A stretch of 64,000 nucleotides of DNA from Salifodinibacter halophilus (GTDB taxonomy: Bacteria > Pseudomonadota > Gammaproteobacteria > Nevskiales > Salinisphaeraceae). Of the stretch, positions 9,544 to 17,680 are shown piece by piece (positions within the stretch are counted from its first letter, which is position 1; each line of letters begins with the position of its first letter). The stretch spans positions 1 to 64,000 of the forward strand of contig JABEEB010000001.1 of the NCBI GenBank assembly GCA_012999515.1, given 5' to 3'. Below the pieces are notes generated by a model. It did no database searches and was not told the origin of the DNA. It worked only from the letters and a program-made list of their open reading frames with translations. The translations under genes and the position numbers were made by a program.

Positions 9544-9711
9544 ATGAAAAAATGGCAATGCATCGTATGTGGTTTTGTCTACGATGAAGCCGAAGGTTTG
9601 CCGGACGAAGGCATCGAGCCTGGTACACGTTGGGAAGATATCCCCGATGACTGGACGTGCCCCGATTGCGGCGCGCCCAAAGACGACTTCGAAATGATGG
9701 AAGTCGAGTAA
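9544..9711 (+). CDS. rubA: rubredoxin
   Basis: The 55-residue product from ATG 9544 ([10 protein letters not shown]) is a complete rubredoxin: an N-terminal CIVCG knuckle and a C-terminal CPDCGAPK knuckle hold one Fe in a Cys4 site. The block between ([20 protein letters not shown]) is typical. A longer in-frame start at 9523 adds residues not seen in the family; AGGGAG before 9544 supports the shorter start. It passes electrons from the reductase encoded 52 bases downstream, commonly to alkane hydroxylase or oxidative-stress enzymes. No alkB is in the window. Confidence 0.95.
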   Translation: MKKWQCIVCGFVYDEAEGLPDEGIEPGTRWEDIPDDWTCPDCGAPKDDFEMMEVE

Positions 9712-9763
9712 AATCGACTTCCATGCGATGACACAATCGGATAATAGGACCTGATTACAGGAC

Positions 9764-10960
9764 ATGACGGACACGTCTGAGTCATCACGTGCGGATTGCG
9801 ATCCGCACGTCGTTATTCTGGGGGCCGGGCTGGCGGCTTACGGGGTGGCACGCGAGTTTCGCAAGCACGATAAGCAAACGCCGCTGACCCTGATTACGCG
9901 CGACGACGGCGCGGTTTATTATAAACCCGATATTTCAGAAGCCTACGCCGTGGGCAAATCGCCGGATGATTTGGTGCAGCGGTCGGCCGAGACCATGGCC
10001 GCCGAGCTGGACATCGAAATCCGGGCCCACCATCAGGTTGAGGCGATCGAGCCGGCGGACAAGCGGCTTCAGCTTGACGGTGAGACGCTAACCTACAGCC
10101 GGTTAGTGCTGGCCATGGGCGCCGAGCCGATCCGGCTAAACCTGGCCGGCGACGGCGTCGAAGCCGTGCACAAGATCAACAATCTGGCCGACTACCAGAT
10201 CTTCCGCGATGACCTTCCGGCCGGGGGGCGCGTGGTCATCCTGGGCGCCGGACTGATCGGCTCCGAATTCGCCAATGATCTCGTAACAGCCGGGCACGAT
10301 GTATCGGTTGTCGACCCGGTCGAGTGGCCGCTGGCGCAGTTTCTGCCTAAAGAAGCCGGCCATGCTGTTCAGGATGCGCTGGCTGGGGCCGGCGTCGACT
10401 ATCGGCTCGGCCGAACAGGCAGTGGTGTCCACCACGGTGACGGCGATACGCTCGAAGTGTGGCTGGACGACAACAGCGTGATTCGCGCCGATTTCGTCCT
10501 GTCGGCGGTCGGCTTGAACCCGGTCAGCCAGCTCGCCATCGATGCGGGACTGGAAGTGGATCGCGGTGTGGTTGTCGATCGCACGCTTGCAACCAGCGAT
10601 CCGCATATTTATGCGCTTGGTGACTGTGCTGAGGTTGCCGGCCACTGGCGCCCCTACGTCGCGCCGCTGATGCAGTGCGCCCGTACGCTCGGTAAAACAC
10701 TGGCCGCTGGTTCGGACGAGCCGGCGGGGCAGGTCAAATACCCAGCGCTGCCGATCATCATCAAGACCCACAAGTGTCCGGTGGTGGTTTATCCGCCGCT
10801 GCACCGGCCCGGTGAATGGCAGATCAACGCCGCGGACGGCGCGTCGGTGGAAGCCGAATTCGTCGATACAAACGGCGACTGCGTGGGTTTTGCACTGACC
10901 GGGGAGGCGACGAACAAACGCCGCGATTATCTAAAGCGCGTGCCGCCGATCCTGGCCTGA
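9764..10960 (+). CDS. rubB: rubredoxin-NAD(+) reductase
   Basis: FAD protein of 398 residues that moves electrons from NAD(P)H to rubredoxin. An N-terminal FAD dinucleotide fold (VVILGAGLAAYG), a second NAD-binding fold in the middle (VVILGAGLIGSEFANDL) and a C-terminal FAD motif (IYALGDCAEV) are all present. Residues such as VYYKPDISEAYA and the C-terminal TGEATNKR match RubB/AlkT-type reductases. Start ATG 9764. It forms a two-gene unit with the rubredoxin upstream. Good family match; the final electron acceptor is not shown by context. Confidence 0.9.
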   Translation: MTDTSESSRADCDPHVVILGAGLAAYGVAREFRKHDKQTPLTLITRDDGAVYYKPDISEAYAVGKSPDDLVQRSAETMAAELDIEIRAHHQVEAIEPADKRLQLDGETLTYSRLVLAMGAEPIRLNLAGDGVEAVHKINNLADYQIFRDDLPAGGRVVILGAGLIGSEFANDLVTAGHDVSVVDPVEWPLAQFLPKEAGHAVQDALAGAGVDYRLGRTGSGVHHGDGDTLEVWLDDNSVIRADFVLSAVGLNPVSQLAIDAGLEVDRGVVVDRTLATSDPHIYALGDCAEVAGHWRPYVAPLMQCARTLGKTLAAGSDEPAGQVKYPALPIIIKTHKCPVVVYPPLHRPGEWQINAADGASVEAEFVDTNGDCVGFALTGEATNKRRDYLKRVPPILA

Positions 10961-11074
10961 TTTAGTGCGGCCGGCGACACGGGCTCAACGACACCGACCT
11001 ATCGAAGGCGTTTGGTCGTCGCAACGAGTGGGCGTCGCCCACCGCTGGCCTATTGCCGAGGCCCGAGTGCCGAA

Positions 11075-12196
11075 TCAAGCCGCCAGTGCCTGGCTGCGCG
11101 CGACGGTGGCCAGACGTTCGGCCGCCATGCGCGCCCCACGGATGTTGGGCGCCATGGGTCCGACAACGAGACTGGCCGGTCGGCCGACGACGTGTAGCCC
11201 GGGCGCGATCTGTAGCGCATCGTCGGCTTCCAAGTTGCCGTCGGCGTCGAAATCCATATCCAACTGAGCGGCCGTTCGGCCGAGCAAATGACTCGAATCT
11301 GGGCAGTTTGTCAGCCCGGTGGCCTGCACGACCACGTCGGCGGCGAGCGTGGCATTGTTGCCCGTATCGATCCCGCCGTCGGTTAATCTCGGAGCGGGCG
11401 CACGCCGCCAATCGATGGCGCCGGATGCGATTTCGGCTGTTATGTGGGCATAGACTGAAGGAGGCAAGGTACCCGGATTGCGTGCTGCGATGAGTTGACG
11501 CCGGCGCTCGGCCAGCGATGCGGTCTGAAACGGTGTCAGACATTTCGGCCCGGCAAAGCAGGGATCGCTGTCGAACGTCGCCTGGCGTGGCTGCTTGCGC
11601 GTTAGCCAGCGGACCGCATGCCCGGCCTCGAGGGCATGCAGCGCGAGCCGCGCGGCACTCAGGCCGCCACCGACGATGGCCAGTCGTTGCGGTGTTGGTG
11701 GCAGCTCAAATGCGGCGTCGAAGACATGCGGTGCGTCCAGCGGCCGATGCAGGCCGTTAGGCCCGGTCGCTAGAACCACGCGCCGCGCCTGGTGTGTATC
11801 GCCGGCATTGTCGTCGACCAGCCAAGTGGCACCATGGCGTGTAATCGACTCGCCCGCGGCGTCGATGCGCGATAAGTCGGCGAGCATTGTATCGGCGTGA
11901 TGTTCGAATAGGGCGCGCGACGGTTGTTGGTAAACACCGAGTGAATGTTGGCCCGCGTAGCCGTGCTCGGCAGCGAAACGGCGCAGACTGTCGGCGCGCG
12001 CGCCGAGATGGTGTGCCCCGGGCGAGCGCAGGTAGGTCATGCCGCAGGCGTTGGCGCGTTGACGCCAGGCTGCTAGCGGCGGGCGAGGGTCAAGTATCGC
12101 CACCGCTGCTTCGGGTGCGGCGCGCGTCAGTGTGGCGGCGGCATAAGCGCCATGGATACCACCGCCGATAATCAGCCAGTCCCACATCTTGTGCAT
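11075..12196 (-). CDS. FAD/NAD(P)-binding oxidoreductase (flavin monooxygenase-like)
   Basis: A 373-residue protein with an N-terminal FAD fold (WLIIGGGIHGAYAA), a second nucleotide fold near residue 195 (RLAIVGGGLSAARLAL) and a C-terminal flavin motif (GLHVVGRPASLVVG). The layout recalls the lysine/ornithine N-hydroxylase-like and flavin-containing monooxygenase superfamily, but I cannot assign a substrate. It stands alone, facing away from nrdA. Start ATG 12196, or ATG 12187 three codons later (MWDWLIIGGG). No siderophore synthesis gene is nearby to support a hydroxylase role. Confidence 0.75.
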   Translation of the reverse strand: MHKMWDWLIIGGGIHGAYAAATLTRAAPEAAVAILDPRPPLAAWRQRANACGMTYLRSPGAHHLGARADSLRRFAAEHGYAGQHSLGVYQQPSRALFEHHADTMLADLSRIDAAGESITRHGATWLVDDNAGDTHQARRVVLATGPNGLHRPLDAPHVFDAAFELPPTPQRLAIVGGGLSAARLALHALEAGHAVRWLTRKQPRQATFDSDPCFAGPKCLTPFQTASLAERRRQLIAARNPGTLPPSVYAHITAEIASGAIDWRRAPAPRLTDGGIDTGNNATLAADVVVQATGLTNCPDSSHLLGRTAAQLDMDFDADGNLEADDALQIAPGLHVVGRPASLVVGPMAPNIRGARMAAERLATVARSQALAA

Positions 12197-12302
12197 GATA
12201 CGAAATCGAGTTGGTTGGATGCGCCAATAGGCAGCGCTTGGTTATTGAGCCGTATGTACCGCGACGCCAGCCGCGATAAGGGCCATGGCAATGGGTGTCG
12301 AG

Positions 12303-12311
12303 TTATCCACA
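12303..12311 (+). promoter_or_regulatory. DnaA box upstream of nrdA
   Basis: A perfect consensus DnaA box (TTATCCACA) lies about 75 bases before the candidate nrdA -35 element. In E. coli the nrdAB promoter is regulated by DnaA through upstream boxes, so a role in linking dNTP supply to replication is plausible. A single box does not make an origin. Confidence 0.6.
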
Positions 12312-12364
12312 GAATGTCCACCGGTGCTTAACAGTAAGCCACAACATGTTGACTTTGATGCCGG

Positions 12365-12406
12365 AATATAGTGGGTGTTGACCCACTATATTGTAGCAAG
12401 CATATT
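12365..12406 (+). promoter_or_regulatory. nrdA promoter with NrdR-like inverted repeat
   Basis: Perfect 12-base arms (AATATAGTGGGT at 12365-12376, ACCCACTATATT at 12381-12392) are separated by four bases. Each arm carries CACTATAT, the core half of the NrdR box. A -35 like element TTGACC (12378-12383) and a -10 like CATATT (12401-12406) are 17 bases apart, so the repeat covers the promoter as a repressor site would. NrdR is an ATP-cone repressor of ribonucleotide reductase genes. Assignment is inferred from position and core sequence. Confidence 0.55.
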
Positions 12407-12445
12407 GTCCATAATAGATGGCTCACAACGGCTCATGGCACTTAT

Positions 12446-15400
12446 ATGGCGGACACCGAGATGGCAGAACCTACGCGCGACGACGCGCATTCCTCCAACG
12501 CTGACAGCGGTAGTAATGGCGCCGAGCTGGCGGCGACTGCGCCGGGCGGCACCAAGGTCATCCGGCGCAACGGCAAGGTAACGGCGTTCGACGCCGAAAA
12601 GATCAAGGTTGCAATCAACAAGGCCTTCATTGATGTCGAAGGCCAGCAGGCGGCAGCTTCCAGCCGTGTACGCGAGTCCGTGGATAGCATAACGGCACAG
12701 GTCGTGCAGGCCATTACCAGCCGTCTTCCCGGTGGCGGCTCAGCCCATATCGAGGATATCCAGGACCAGGTCGAGTTAGCACTCATGCGCGCCGGCGAAC
12801 ACAGAGTTGCGCGTGAATACGTCCTCTACCGCGAAGCACACGCACAAGAGCGCGCGGCCCAGCAGGACGACGCCGAAACCGGTGATCAGTCTGAGCTGAA
12901 TGTCGCCTTCGCCGACGGCACTACTGCGCCGCTGGATCGCGATCGGCTACGGCGTGTGATCGGCGAGGCGTGCACGGGTGTCGATGGCGTGGTCGAAGAA
13001 ACCGTGCTCGCCGATACATTGAACAACGTCTACGACGGCGTGACCGAAAACGAGCTCTCGACCGCGTTGGTTCTGGCCGCTCGTCAACGTATCGATAGCG
13101 AGCCGAATTACGGTACTGTGGCGGCGCGCCTGCTGCTCGACCGTTGCCGGCACGAAGCGCTGACTTTCCTGGCCAACGGCGAAGTGGTCTACGCTACGCA
13201 TGCCGAGATGCGTGCGCATTATCCCGCTTATTTCAAGGACTTCATCGCAGTCGGTATCGAGCGTGAGCTGCTGGATTCGCGGCTAGCCGAGTTCGATCTC
13301 GATCAGCTGGGCGACGCCTTGATCGCCGACCGGGATCTTAGCTTCACCTATCTCGGGGTGCAGACGCTCTACGACCGCTACTTCATCCACGCTAACGAAA
13401 CCCGTTTCGAGCTGCCCCAGGCGTTTTTCATGCGCGTGGCCATGGGCTTGGCCATCAACGAAATCGAGCGCGAAGAAAAAGCCATCGAGTTCTACAAGCT
13501 GTTGTCGAGCTTTGATTTCATGTCCTCGACGCCGACGCTGTTCAATTCCGGCACGCTGCGGCCGCAGCTATCGAGCTGTTATCTGACCTCGGTGGCCGAC
13601 GACCTGCACAACATCTACGAGTCGGTCCAGGACAACGCGCTGTTGTCCAAATTCGCCGGCGGTCTTGGCAACGATTGGACGCCGGTGCGCGCCATGGGCG
13701 CTCACATCAAGGGCACCAACGGCAAGTCACAGGGCGTGGTGCCGTTTTTGAAAGTCGTCAACGACACGGCGGTGGCCGTGAACCAGGGCGGCAAACGCAA
13801 GGGTGCGGTCTGCGCCTATCTGGAGACCTGGCACAAGGACATCGAGGAGTTCATCGAGCTCCGCAAGAACACCGGCGATGATCGTCGCCGCACGCACGAC
13901 ATGAACACCGCGAACTGGATTCCGGATCTGTTCGTCAAGCGCGTGTTGAACGATCAGAACTGGACATTGTTCTCGCCGAACGATGTGCCGGATCTGCACG
14001 AGTTGGTCGGCGCCGAGTTCGAGGCCGCCTACGAGGCTTATGAAGCCCAGGCCGCGGCCGGCGAGATTACCAACACCAAGTCGATCTCGGCGGTCGAATT
14101 ATGGCGCAAGATGCTGTCGCAACTGTTCGAGACCGGTCATCCGTGGTTCACCTTCAAGGATCCGTGCAACCTGCGATCGCCGCAGCAGCACAAGGGGGTC
14201 GTACACAGCTCCAACTTGTGCACCGAAATCACCTTGAATACAACGCCGGGCAAAGAGATCGCGGTCTGCAACCTGGGGTCGGTCAACCTGGCGCAGCATG
14301 TCGAGACTGGCGCTGATGGCAACGCCGCGCTGAATACGGCTAAGCTCGAAGACACGATCCACACTGCCATGCGCATGCTCGATAACGTCATCGAGTACAA
14401 CTACTACAGCGTCCAGACCGCGCGTGACTCCAACCTGCGTCATCGCCCGGTGGGTCTGGGGCTTATGGGCTTTCAGGATGCGCTGTATAAGCTGGGTGTG
14501 CCCTACGAATCCGATGCGGCGGCCGACTTCGCCGACCATTCGATGGAGCAACTCAGCTACCACGCCATCAAGGCCTCGAGCGATCTGGCCGAAGCCCGCG
14601 GTGCCTATAGCTCGTTCAAAGGCAGCCTGTGGGATCAGGGCATCCTGCCGATCGACTCCATTCGTTTGCTGCGCGAAGCCCGCGGCGACGAATATCTGGA
14701 GCAGGACGAGAGCGCTACGCTGGACTGGGGCGCGCTTCGCAAGCGCATCCAGCAGGTCGGCATGCGCAACTCCAACTGCATGGCCATCGCGCCGACGGCG
14801 ACCATCGCGAACATCACCGGCGTTTACCAATCGATCGAGCCGGCGTACCAGAACCTCTACGTCAAATCGAACCTATCCGGCGAGTTCACAGTTGCCAACC
14901 CGTACCTGGTCGAAGAGCTGAAGCAGCGTGACCTCTGGGACGCGGTCATGGCCAACGATCTGAAATATTACGACGGCTCGGTGCAGGCCATCGACCGCAT
15001 ACCGGACGATCTGAAAATCCGCTACAAGTGCGCGTTCGAGATGGACCCGCGCTGGCTGGTCGAATGCGGTTCGCGGCGGCAGAAGTGGCTGGATCAGTCC
15101 CAGAGTCTGAACTTGTACATGGCCCAGCCGTCTGGCCGTAAGCTCGACGAACTCTACAAGCTGGCGTGGAAGAAAGGCTTGAAGACCACCTACTATCTGC
15201 GTTCGGCCGCGGCCACGCAGACCGAGAAATCCACGGTCACTGACCATCGACTGAACGCTGTCGAGCACGGCGCTGGCGGTGGCAGCGGGCAGGGCGTTGG
15301 TAGCTCGCGCGGTGGCGCTGCCAATGGTTCGAGTGCCGGTAACGGTCAGGCGCCCGGCGCCAACGCACAGGCCGGCGGTGCCAGTGCGGCGTCGACCACG

Positions 15401-15472
15401 CCGCCGCCGGCTGAACCCACAGAGCCGATGGCCTGCGCCATCGACGACCCGGATTGCGAGGCGTGTCAGTAA
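12446..15472 (+). CDS. nrdA: ribonucleoside-diphosphate reductase, alpha subunit
   Basis: Catalytic subunit of class I ribonucleotide reductase, making dNDPs from NDPs. From ATG 12446 it is 1008 residues; an in-frame GTG at 12371 lies inside the promoter and is rejected. Two ATP-cone domains occupy the N-terminus (the first starts at KVIRRNGKVTAFD, the second near DGTTAPLDRDRL), allowing dATP/ATP overall regulation. The catalytic barrel has LSSCYLTS, the radical-loop SSNLCTEI with its Cys, NLGSVNLAQH and APTATIANI. The end carries a redox pair in CAIDDPDCEACQ. Between barrel and tail is a flexible Gly/Ala/Ser/Asn/Pro-rich linker of about 60 residues, longer than in E. coli. nrdB follows after 51 bases. 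Confidence 0.97.
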   Translation: MADTEMAEPTRDDAHSSNADSGSNGAELAATAPGGTKVIRRNGKVTAFDAEKIKVAINKAFIDVEGQQAAASSRVRESVDSITAQVVQAITSRLPGGGSAHIEDIQDQVELALMRAGEHRVAREYVLYREAHAQERAAQQDDAETGDQSELNVAFADGTTAPLDRDRLRRVIGEACTGVDGVVEETVLADTLNNVYDGVTENELSTALVLAARQRIDSEPNYGTVAARLLLDRCRHEALTFLANGEVVYATHAEMRAHYPAYFKDFIAVGIERELLDSRLAEFDLDQLGDALIADRDLSFTYLGVQTLYDRYFIHANETRFELPQAFFMRVAMGLAINEIEREEKAIEFYKLLSSFDFMSSTPTLFNSGTLRPQLSSCYLTSVADDLHNIYESVQDNALLSKFAGGLGNDWTPVRAMGAHIKGTNGKSQGVVPFLKVVNDTAVAVNQGGKRKGAVCAYLETWHKDIEEFIELRKNTGDDRRRTHDMNTANWIPDLFVKRVLNDQNWTLFSPNDVPDLHELVGAEFEAAYEAYEAQAAAGEITNTKSISAVELWRKMLSQLFETGHPWFTFKDPCNLRSPQQHKGVVHSSNLCTEITLNTTPGKEIAVCNLGSVNLAQHVETGADGNAALNTAKLEDTIHTAMRMLDNVIEYNYYSVQTARDSNLRHRPVGLGLMGFQDALYKLGVPYESDAAADFADHSMEQLSYHAIKASSDLAEARGAYSSFKGSLWDQGILPIDSIRLLREARGDEYLEQDESATLDWGALRKRIQQVGMRNSNCMAIAPTATIANITGVYQSIEPAYQNLYVKSNLSGEFTVANPYLVEELKQRDLWDAVMANDLKYYDGSVQAIDRIPDDLKIRYKCAFEMDPRWLVECGSRRQKWLDQSQSLNLYMAQPSGRKLDELYKLAWKKGLKTTYYLRSAAATQTEKSTVTDHRLNAVEHGAGGGSGQGVGSSRGGAANGSSAGNGQAPGANAQAGGASAASTTPPPAEPTEPMACAIDDPDCEACQ

Positions 15473-15523
15473 GACACCGCATTGACCAACGATTAACTGC
15501 AATATCAGCGAGATCAGCCAACG

Positions 15524-16729
15524 ATGCTTAACTTCGAAGATACACCCCGCGAAGGCACGTCGAACGCCGAGCCAGGCACCACAGCGAACCCGAACCCGGC
15601 CGGTGGTGAGCCGGACCCGTTCGCGGTCAACAACGCCGACGAGTCGGCACAAACGGCGGACACGAGCGAAGACGACAACGTCACCGGTCTCGAACAGGTC
15701 GAGCTCGGCGGCGACCGCGTGTCGGTCGACGAAAAGCAGATCATCAACTGCCGTGCTGACGTCAATCAACTCGTGCCGTTCAAATATCAGTGGGCGTGGG
15801 ATAAATACCTGGCCGGCTGCGCCAACCATTGGATGCCGCAGGAAGTCAACATGGCTGCGGACATCGCCACCTGGAACGATCCGAACGGCCTGACCGACGA
15901 CGAGCGCGAAATCTTAAAGCGCGGCTTTGGCTTTTTCTCGTCGAGTGAGTCGCTGGTGGCCAACAACATCGTGCTCGGCATCTTCAAGCACCTGACCAAC
16001 CCCGAATGCCGCCAGTATCTGCTGCGCCAAGCGTTTGAAGAAGCCGTCCACGGCCACTGCTTCCAATACATCGTGGAGTCTCTCAACCTCGACGAGGGTG
16101 AGATCTTCAACATGTATCGCGAAATGCCCAGCGTCCATAACAAGGCCGCCTGGGCGATGCAGTACACCCAGAGTCTGTCCGACCCGGACTTCAAGACCGG
16201 CACGCCCGAAAATGACCAGAAGTTCTTGCGTGATCTGATCGCCTTCTATGTCATCTTCGAAGGCATCTGGTTCTACGCCGGCTTCGTGCAGTTTTTAAGC
16301 TTTGGCCGCCGCAACAAGATGACTGGCACTGCTGAGCAGGTGCAATACATCATGCGCGATGAATCCATGCACCTGAACTTCGGCATCGACGTCATCAACC
16401 AGATCAAGATCGAGAATCCGCACCTCTGGACGCAGGAATTCCAGGACGAGGCACGGCGCATGATCGACGAAGCCATGCATCTGGAAATCGAATCCGCCCA
16501 CGACACCATGCCCCGCGGCGTACTTGGCCTGAACGCTTCCATGTTCGACGAATACATGAAATTCATCGCCAACCGCCGCTGCAGCCAGATCGGCCTAACC
16601 GAGCTCTATCCCGGCGCGGAGAACCCGTTCCCGTGGATGAGCGAGATGATGGACCTCAACAAGGAAAAGAACTTCTTCGAAACCCGCGTAACCGAGTACC
16701 AGACCGGCGGCGCGCTGACCTGGGACTAA
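15524..16729 (+). CDS. nrdB: ribonucleoside-diphosphate reductase, beta subunit, class Ic-like
   Basis: The 401-residue radical-generating subunit. After a disordered acidic N-terminal extension of about 80 residues comes the ferritin-like helical fold. Metal ligands are visible as Glu142 (SSESLVANN), Glu173 and His176 (EEAVHGH), Glu in VIFEGIWF, and Glu/His in [10 protein letters not shown]. The tyrosyl-radical position, seven residues after Glu173 (E. coli Tyr122), is Phe180 (TTC at 16061-16063). The first ligand is Glu instead of Asp. Both are the signature of Chlamydia-type class Ic R2, which uses a Mn(IV)/Fe(III) cofactor instead of a tyrosyl radical. Sequence around [10 protein letters not shown] and PFPWMSE also fits that branch. 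Ends at a strong terminator. Confidence 0.95.
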   Translation: MLNFEDTPREGTSNAEPGTTANPNPAGGEPDPFAVNNADESAQTADTSEDDNVTGLEQVELGGDRVSVDEKQIINCRADVNQLVPFKYQWAWDKYLAGCANHWMPQEVNMAADIATWNDPNGLTDDEREILKRGFGFFSSSESLVANNIVLGIFKHLTNPECRQYLLRQAFEEAVHGHCFQYIVESLNLDEGEIFNMYREMPSVHNKAAWAMQYTQSLSDPDFKTGTPENDQKFLRDLIAFYVIFEGIWFYAGFVQFLSFGRRNKMTGTAEQVQYIMRDESMHLNFGIDVINQIKIENPHLWTQEFQDEARRMIDEAMHLEIESAHDTMPRGVLGLNASMFDEYMKFIANRRCSQIGLTELYPGAENPFPWMSEMMDLNKEKNFFETRVTEYQTGGALTWD

Positions 16730-16780
16730 AAACCCTCGCGGGGAATAACAAGAGAAACGTCTATAAAGAACGACGGCGAG

Positions 16781-16860
16781 AAAGAAGCGGGCTCCGGCCC
16801 GCTTCTTTTTGGACTATCGACAGCGAACAAATGCAAAGGCAAGGCCTGACTCTTGCGCCG
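16781..16860 (+). repeat. direct repeat copy A (with nrdB terminator)
   Basis: An 80-base segment starting at the nrdB terminator hairpin and ending CCTGACTCTTGCGCCG recurs at 19461-19541 in the same orientation, about four-fifths identical by eye with a few small gaps. Shared stretches include CGGCCCGCTTCTTTTT, TATCGACAG and CTGACTCTTGCGCCG. The two copies bracket the LysR and M19 remnants and the BCCT gene. Confidence 0.8.
16784..16810 (+). terminator. nrdB rho-independent terminator
   Basis: Perfect 9-bp stem (GAAGCGGGC / GCCCGCTTC), 4-base loop and T5 tail, 55 bases after the nrdB stop. It is part of the direct repeat described for this position. Confidence 0.88.
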
Positions 16861-17436
16861 CGCTGGATCGGCGGGCCTTCGAGCGGGTAAAAGAACGGCT
16901 GATGGGCATCGCTGGGAAGCGCCAGCTGTGGCAGTACGGTCGCGCCTAGTCCGGCGTTAACAAGTGCCCAAAGCGACATCATGTTGGAGACTGTGTAATG
17001 GGTCGCAGCATCGGCAATGGTCTTGGCCTCGGTGGCCTGTAGAAACTGCGTGGTATAGTGGTCGGTTAGCTAGTGCTCTGAGGGTTGGTGCCAAGGTAAG
17101 CTGTGGGATGTTTTAGCTTCGTCGAGTATCGGATGATCCTGGCGGCAGGCGACCCCATACGATCCTCGGTCAGCGGTTCGAAATTAAGTGATTGATCTGG
17201 TTCGTGTAGGCTCACGATCCCTGGATTAATCTCACCCTCGGCAATCATCGCCTATACGCTGGGCGCGCTATCGTTGCTGTAGCGTTAAGCACGCATTGGG
17301 ATAGCGTGCTGCGAACGTGGCGAGTAGCCGGGGTAACAGCTGAATAGTAACCGAAGGCATTGCGGTTAGACTCACGTCGCCATCGCGCTGCCCGCCGAAG
17401 TGTCGCGCTGGATGCGCGGCGGTCGCTGGGCGGCCG
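16861..17436 (-). pseudogene. LysR-family regulator remnant
   Basis: On the minus strand the effector-binding half of a LysR protein can be read in pieces across frames. RDGDVSLTAMPSVTIQLLPR and LLATFAARYPNACLTLQQR end at a TAG near 17268. EGEINPGIVSLHEPDQSL and FEPLTEDRM follow, and a frame change then gives VACRQDHPIL, ended by TAG near 17070. The last piece is NMMSLWALVNAGLGATVLPQ followed by LALPSDAHQP. The helix-turn-helix N-terminus is missing, cut where the dipeptidase remnant begins. The C-terminal end runs into direct repeat copy A. Several stops and frame changes show this is dead. Confidence 0.75.
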
Positions 17437-17628
17437 GACGTGCCCGGGGTCGTCCCCGAAGTCGGCTGGCCGCGACTGCTGGCTTGGCTGCGCCACGGCA
17501 TCGACTTCCCAAACTTGACTGCCGGGTTGGCCGCGCGCGGCTTCGGTGACGACGACATCGCACGAGTCATGGGTGATAACTGGCTGCGAGTGCTCGCCGC
17601 AGCTACTGATACGGCCACAAATCGCTAA
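17437..17628 (+). pseudogene. M19 membrane dipeptidase C-terminal remnant
   Basis: About 63 codons match only the C-terminal end of peptidase family M19 (renal/membrane dipeptidase): DFPNLTAGLAARGFGDDDIA followed by RVMGDNWLRVL. The catalytic zinc-binding N-terminal 250 or more residues are absent. It abuts the LysR remnant, which points the other way, and ends 52 bases before the BCCT transporter gene. M19 dipeptidases occur near betaine/carnitine catabolic genes in pseudomonads, so it may once have belonged with that transporter. Confidence 0.65.
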
Positions 17629-17680
17629 AGGCGTACAGCGACACCCATTAATAGCAATAACAGTATGTGGAGATCAGGCC

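Noticed and set aside
10136-10804. Long open frame opposite the rubredoxin reductase gene
   Set aside because: No ribosome site or recognisable domain; it mirrors the codon pattern of the clear reductase gene.
12303-12311. Replication origin
   Set aside because: Only one DnaA box, no AT-rich unwinding element and no dnaA/dnaN/gidA neighbours; it fits nrdA regulation better.
14099-15829. Long antisense open frames over nrdA/nrdB
   Set aside because: They are products of GC-rich third codon positions in nrdA/nrdB; the sense frames carry full catalytic motifs.
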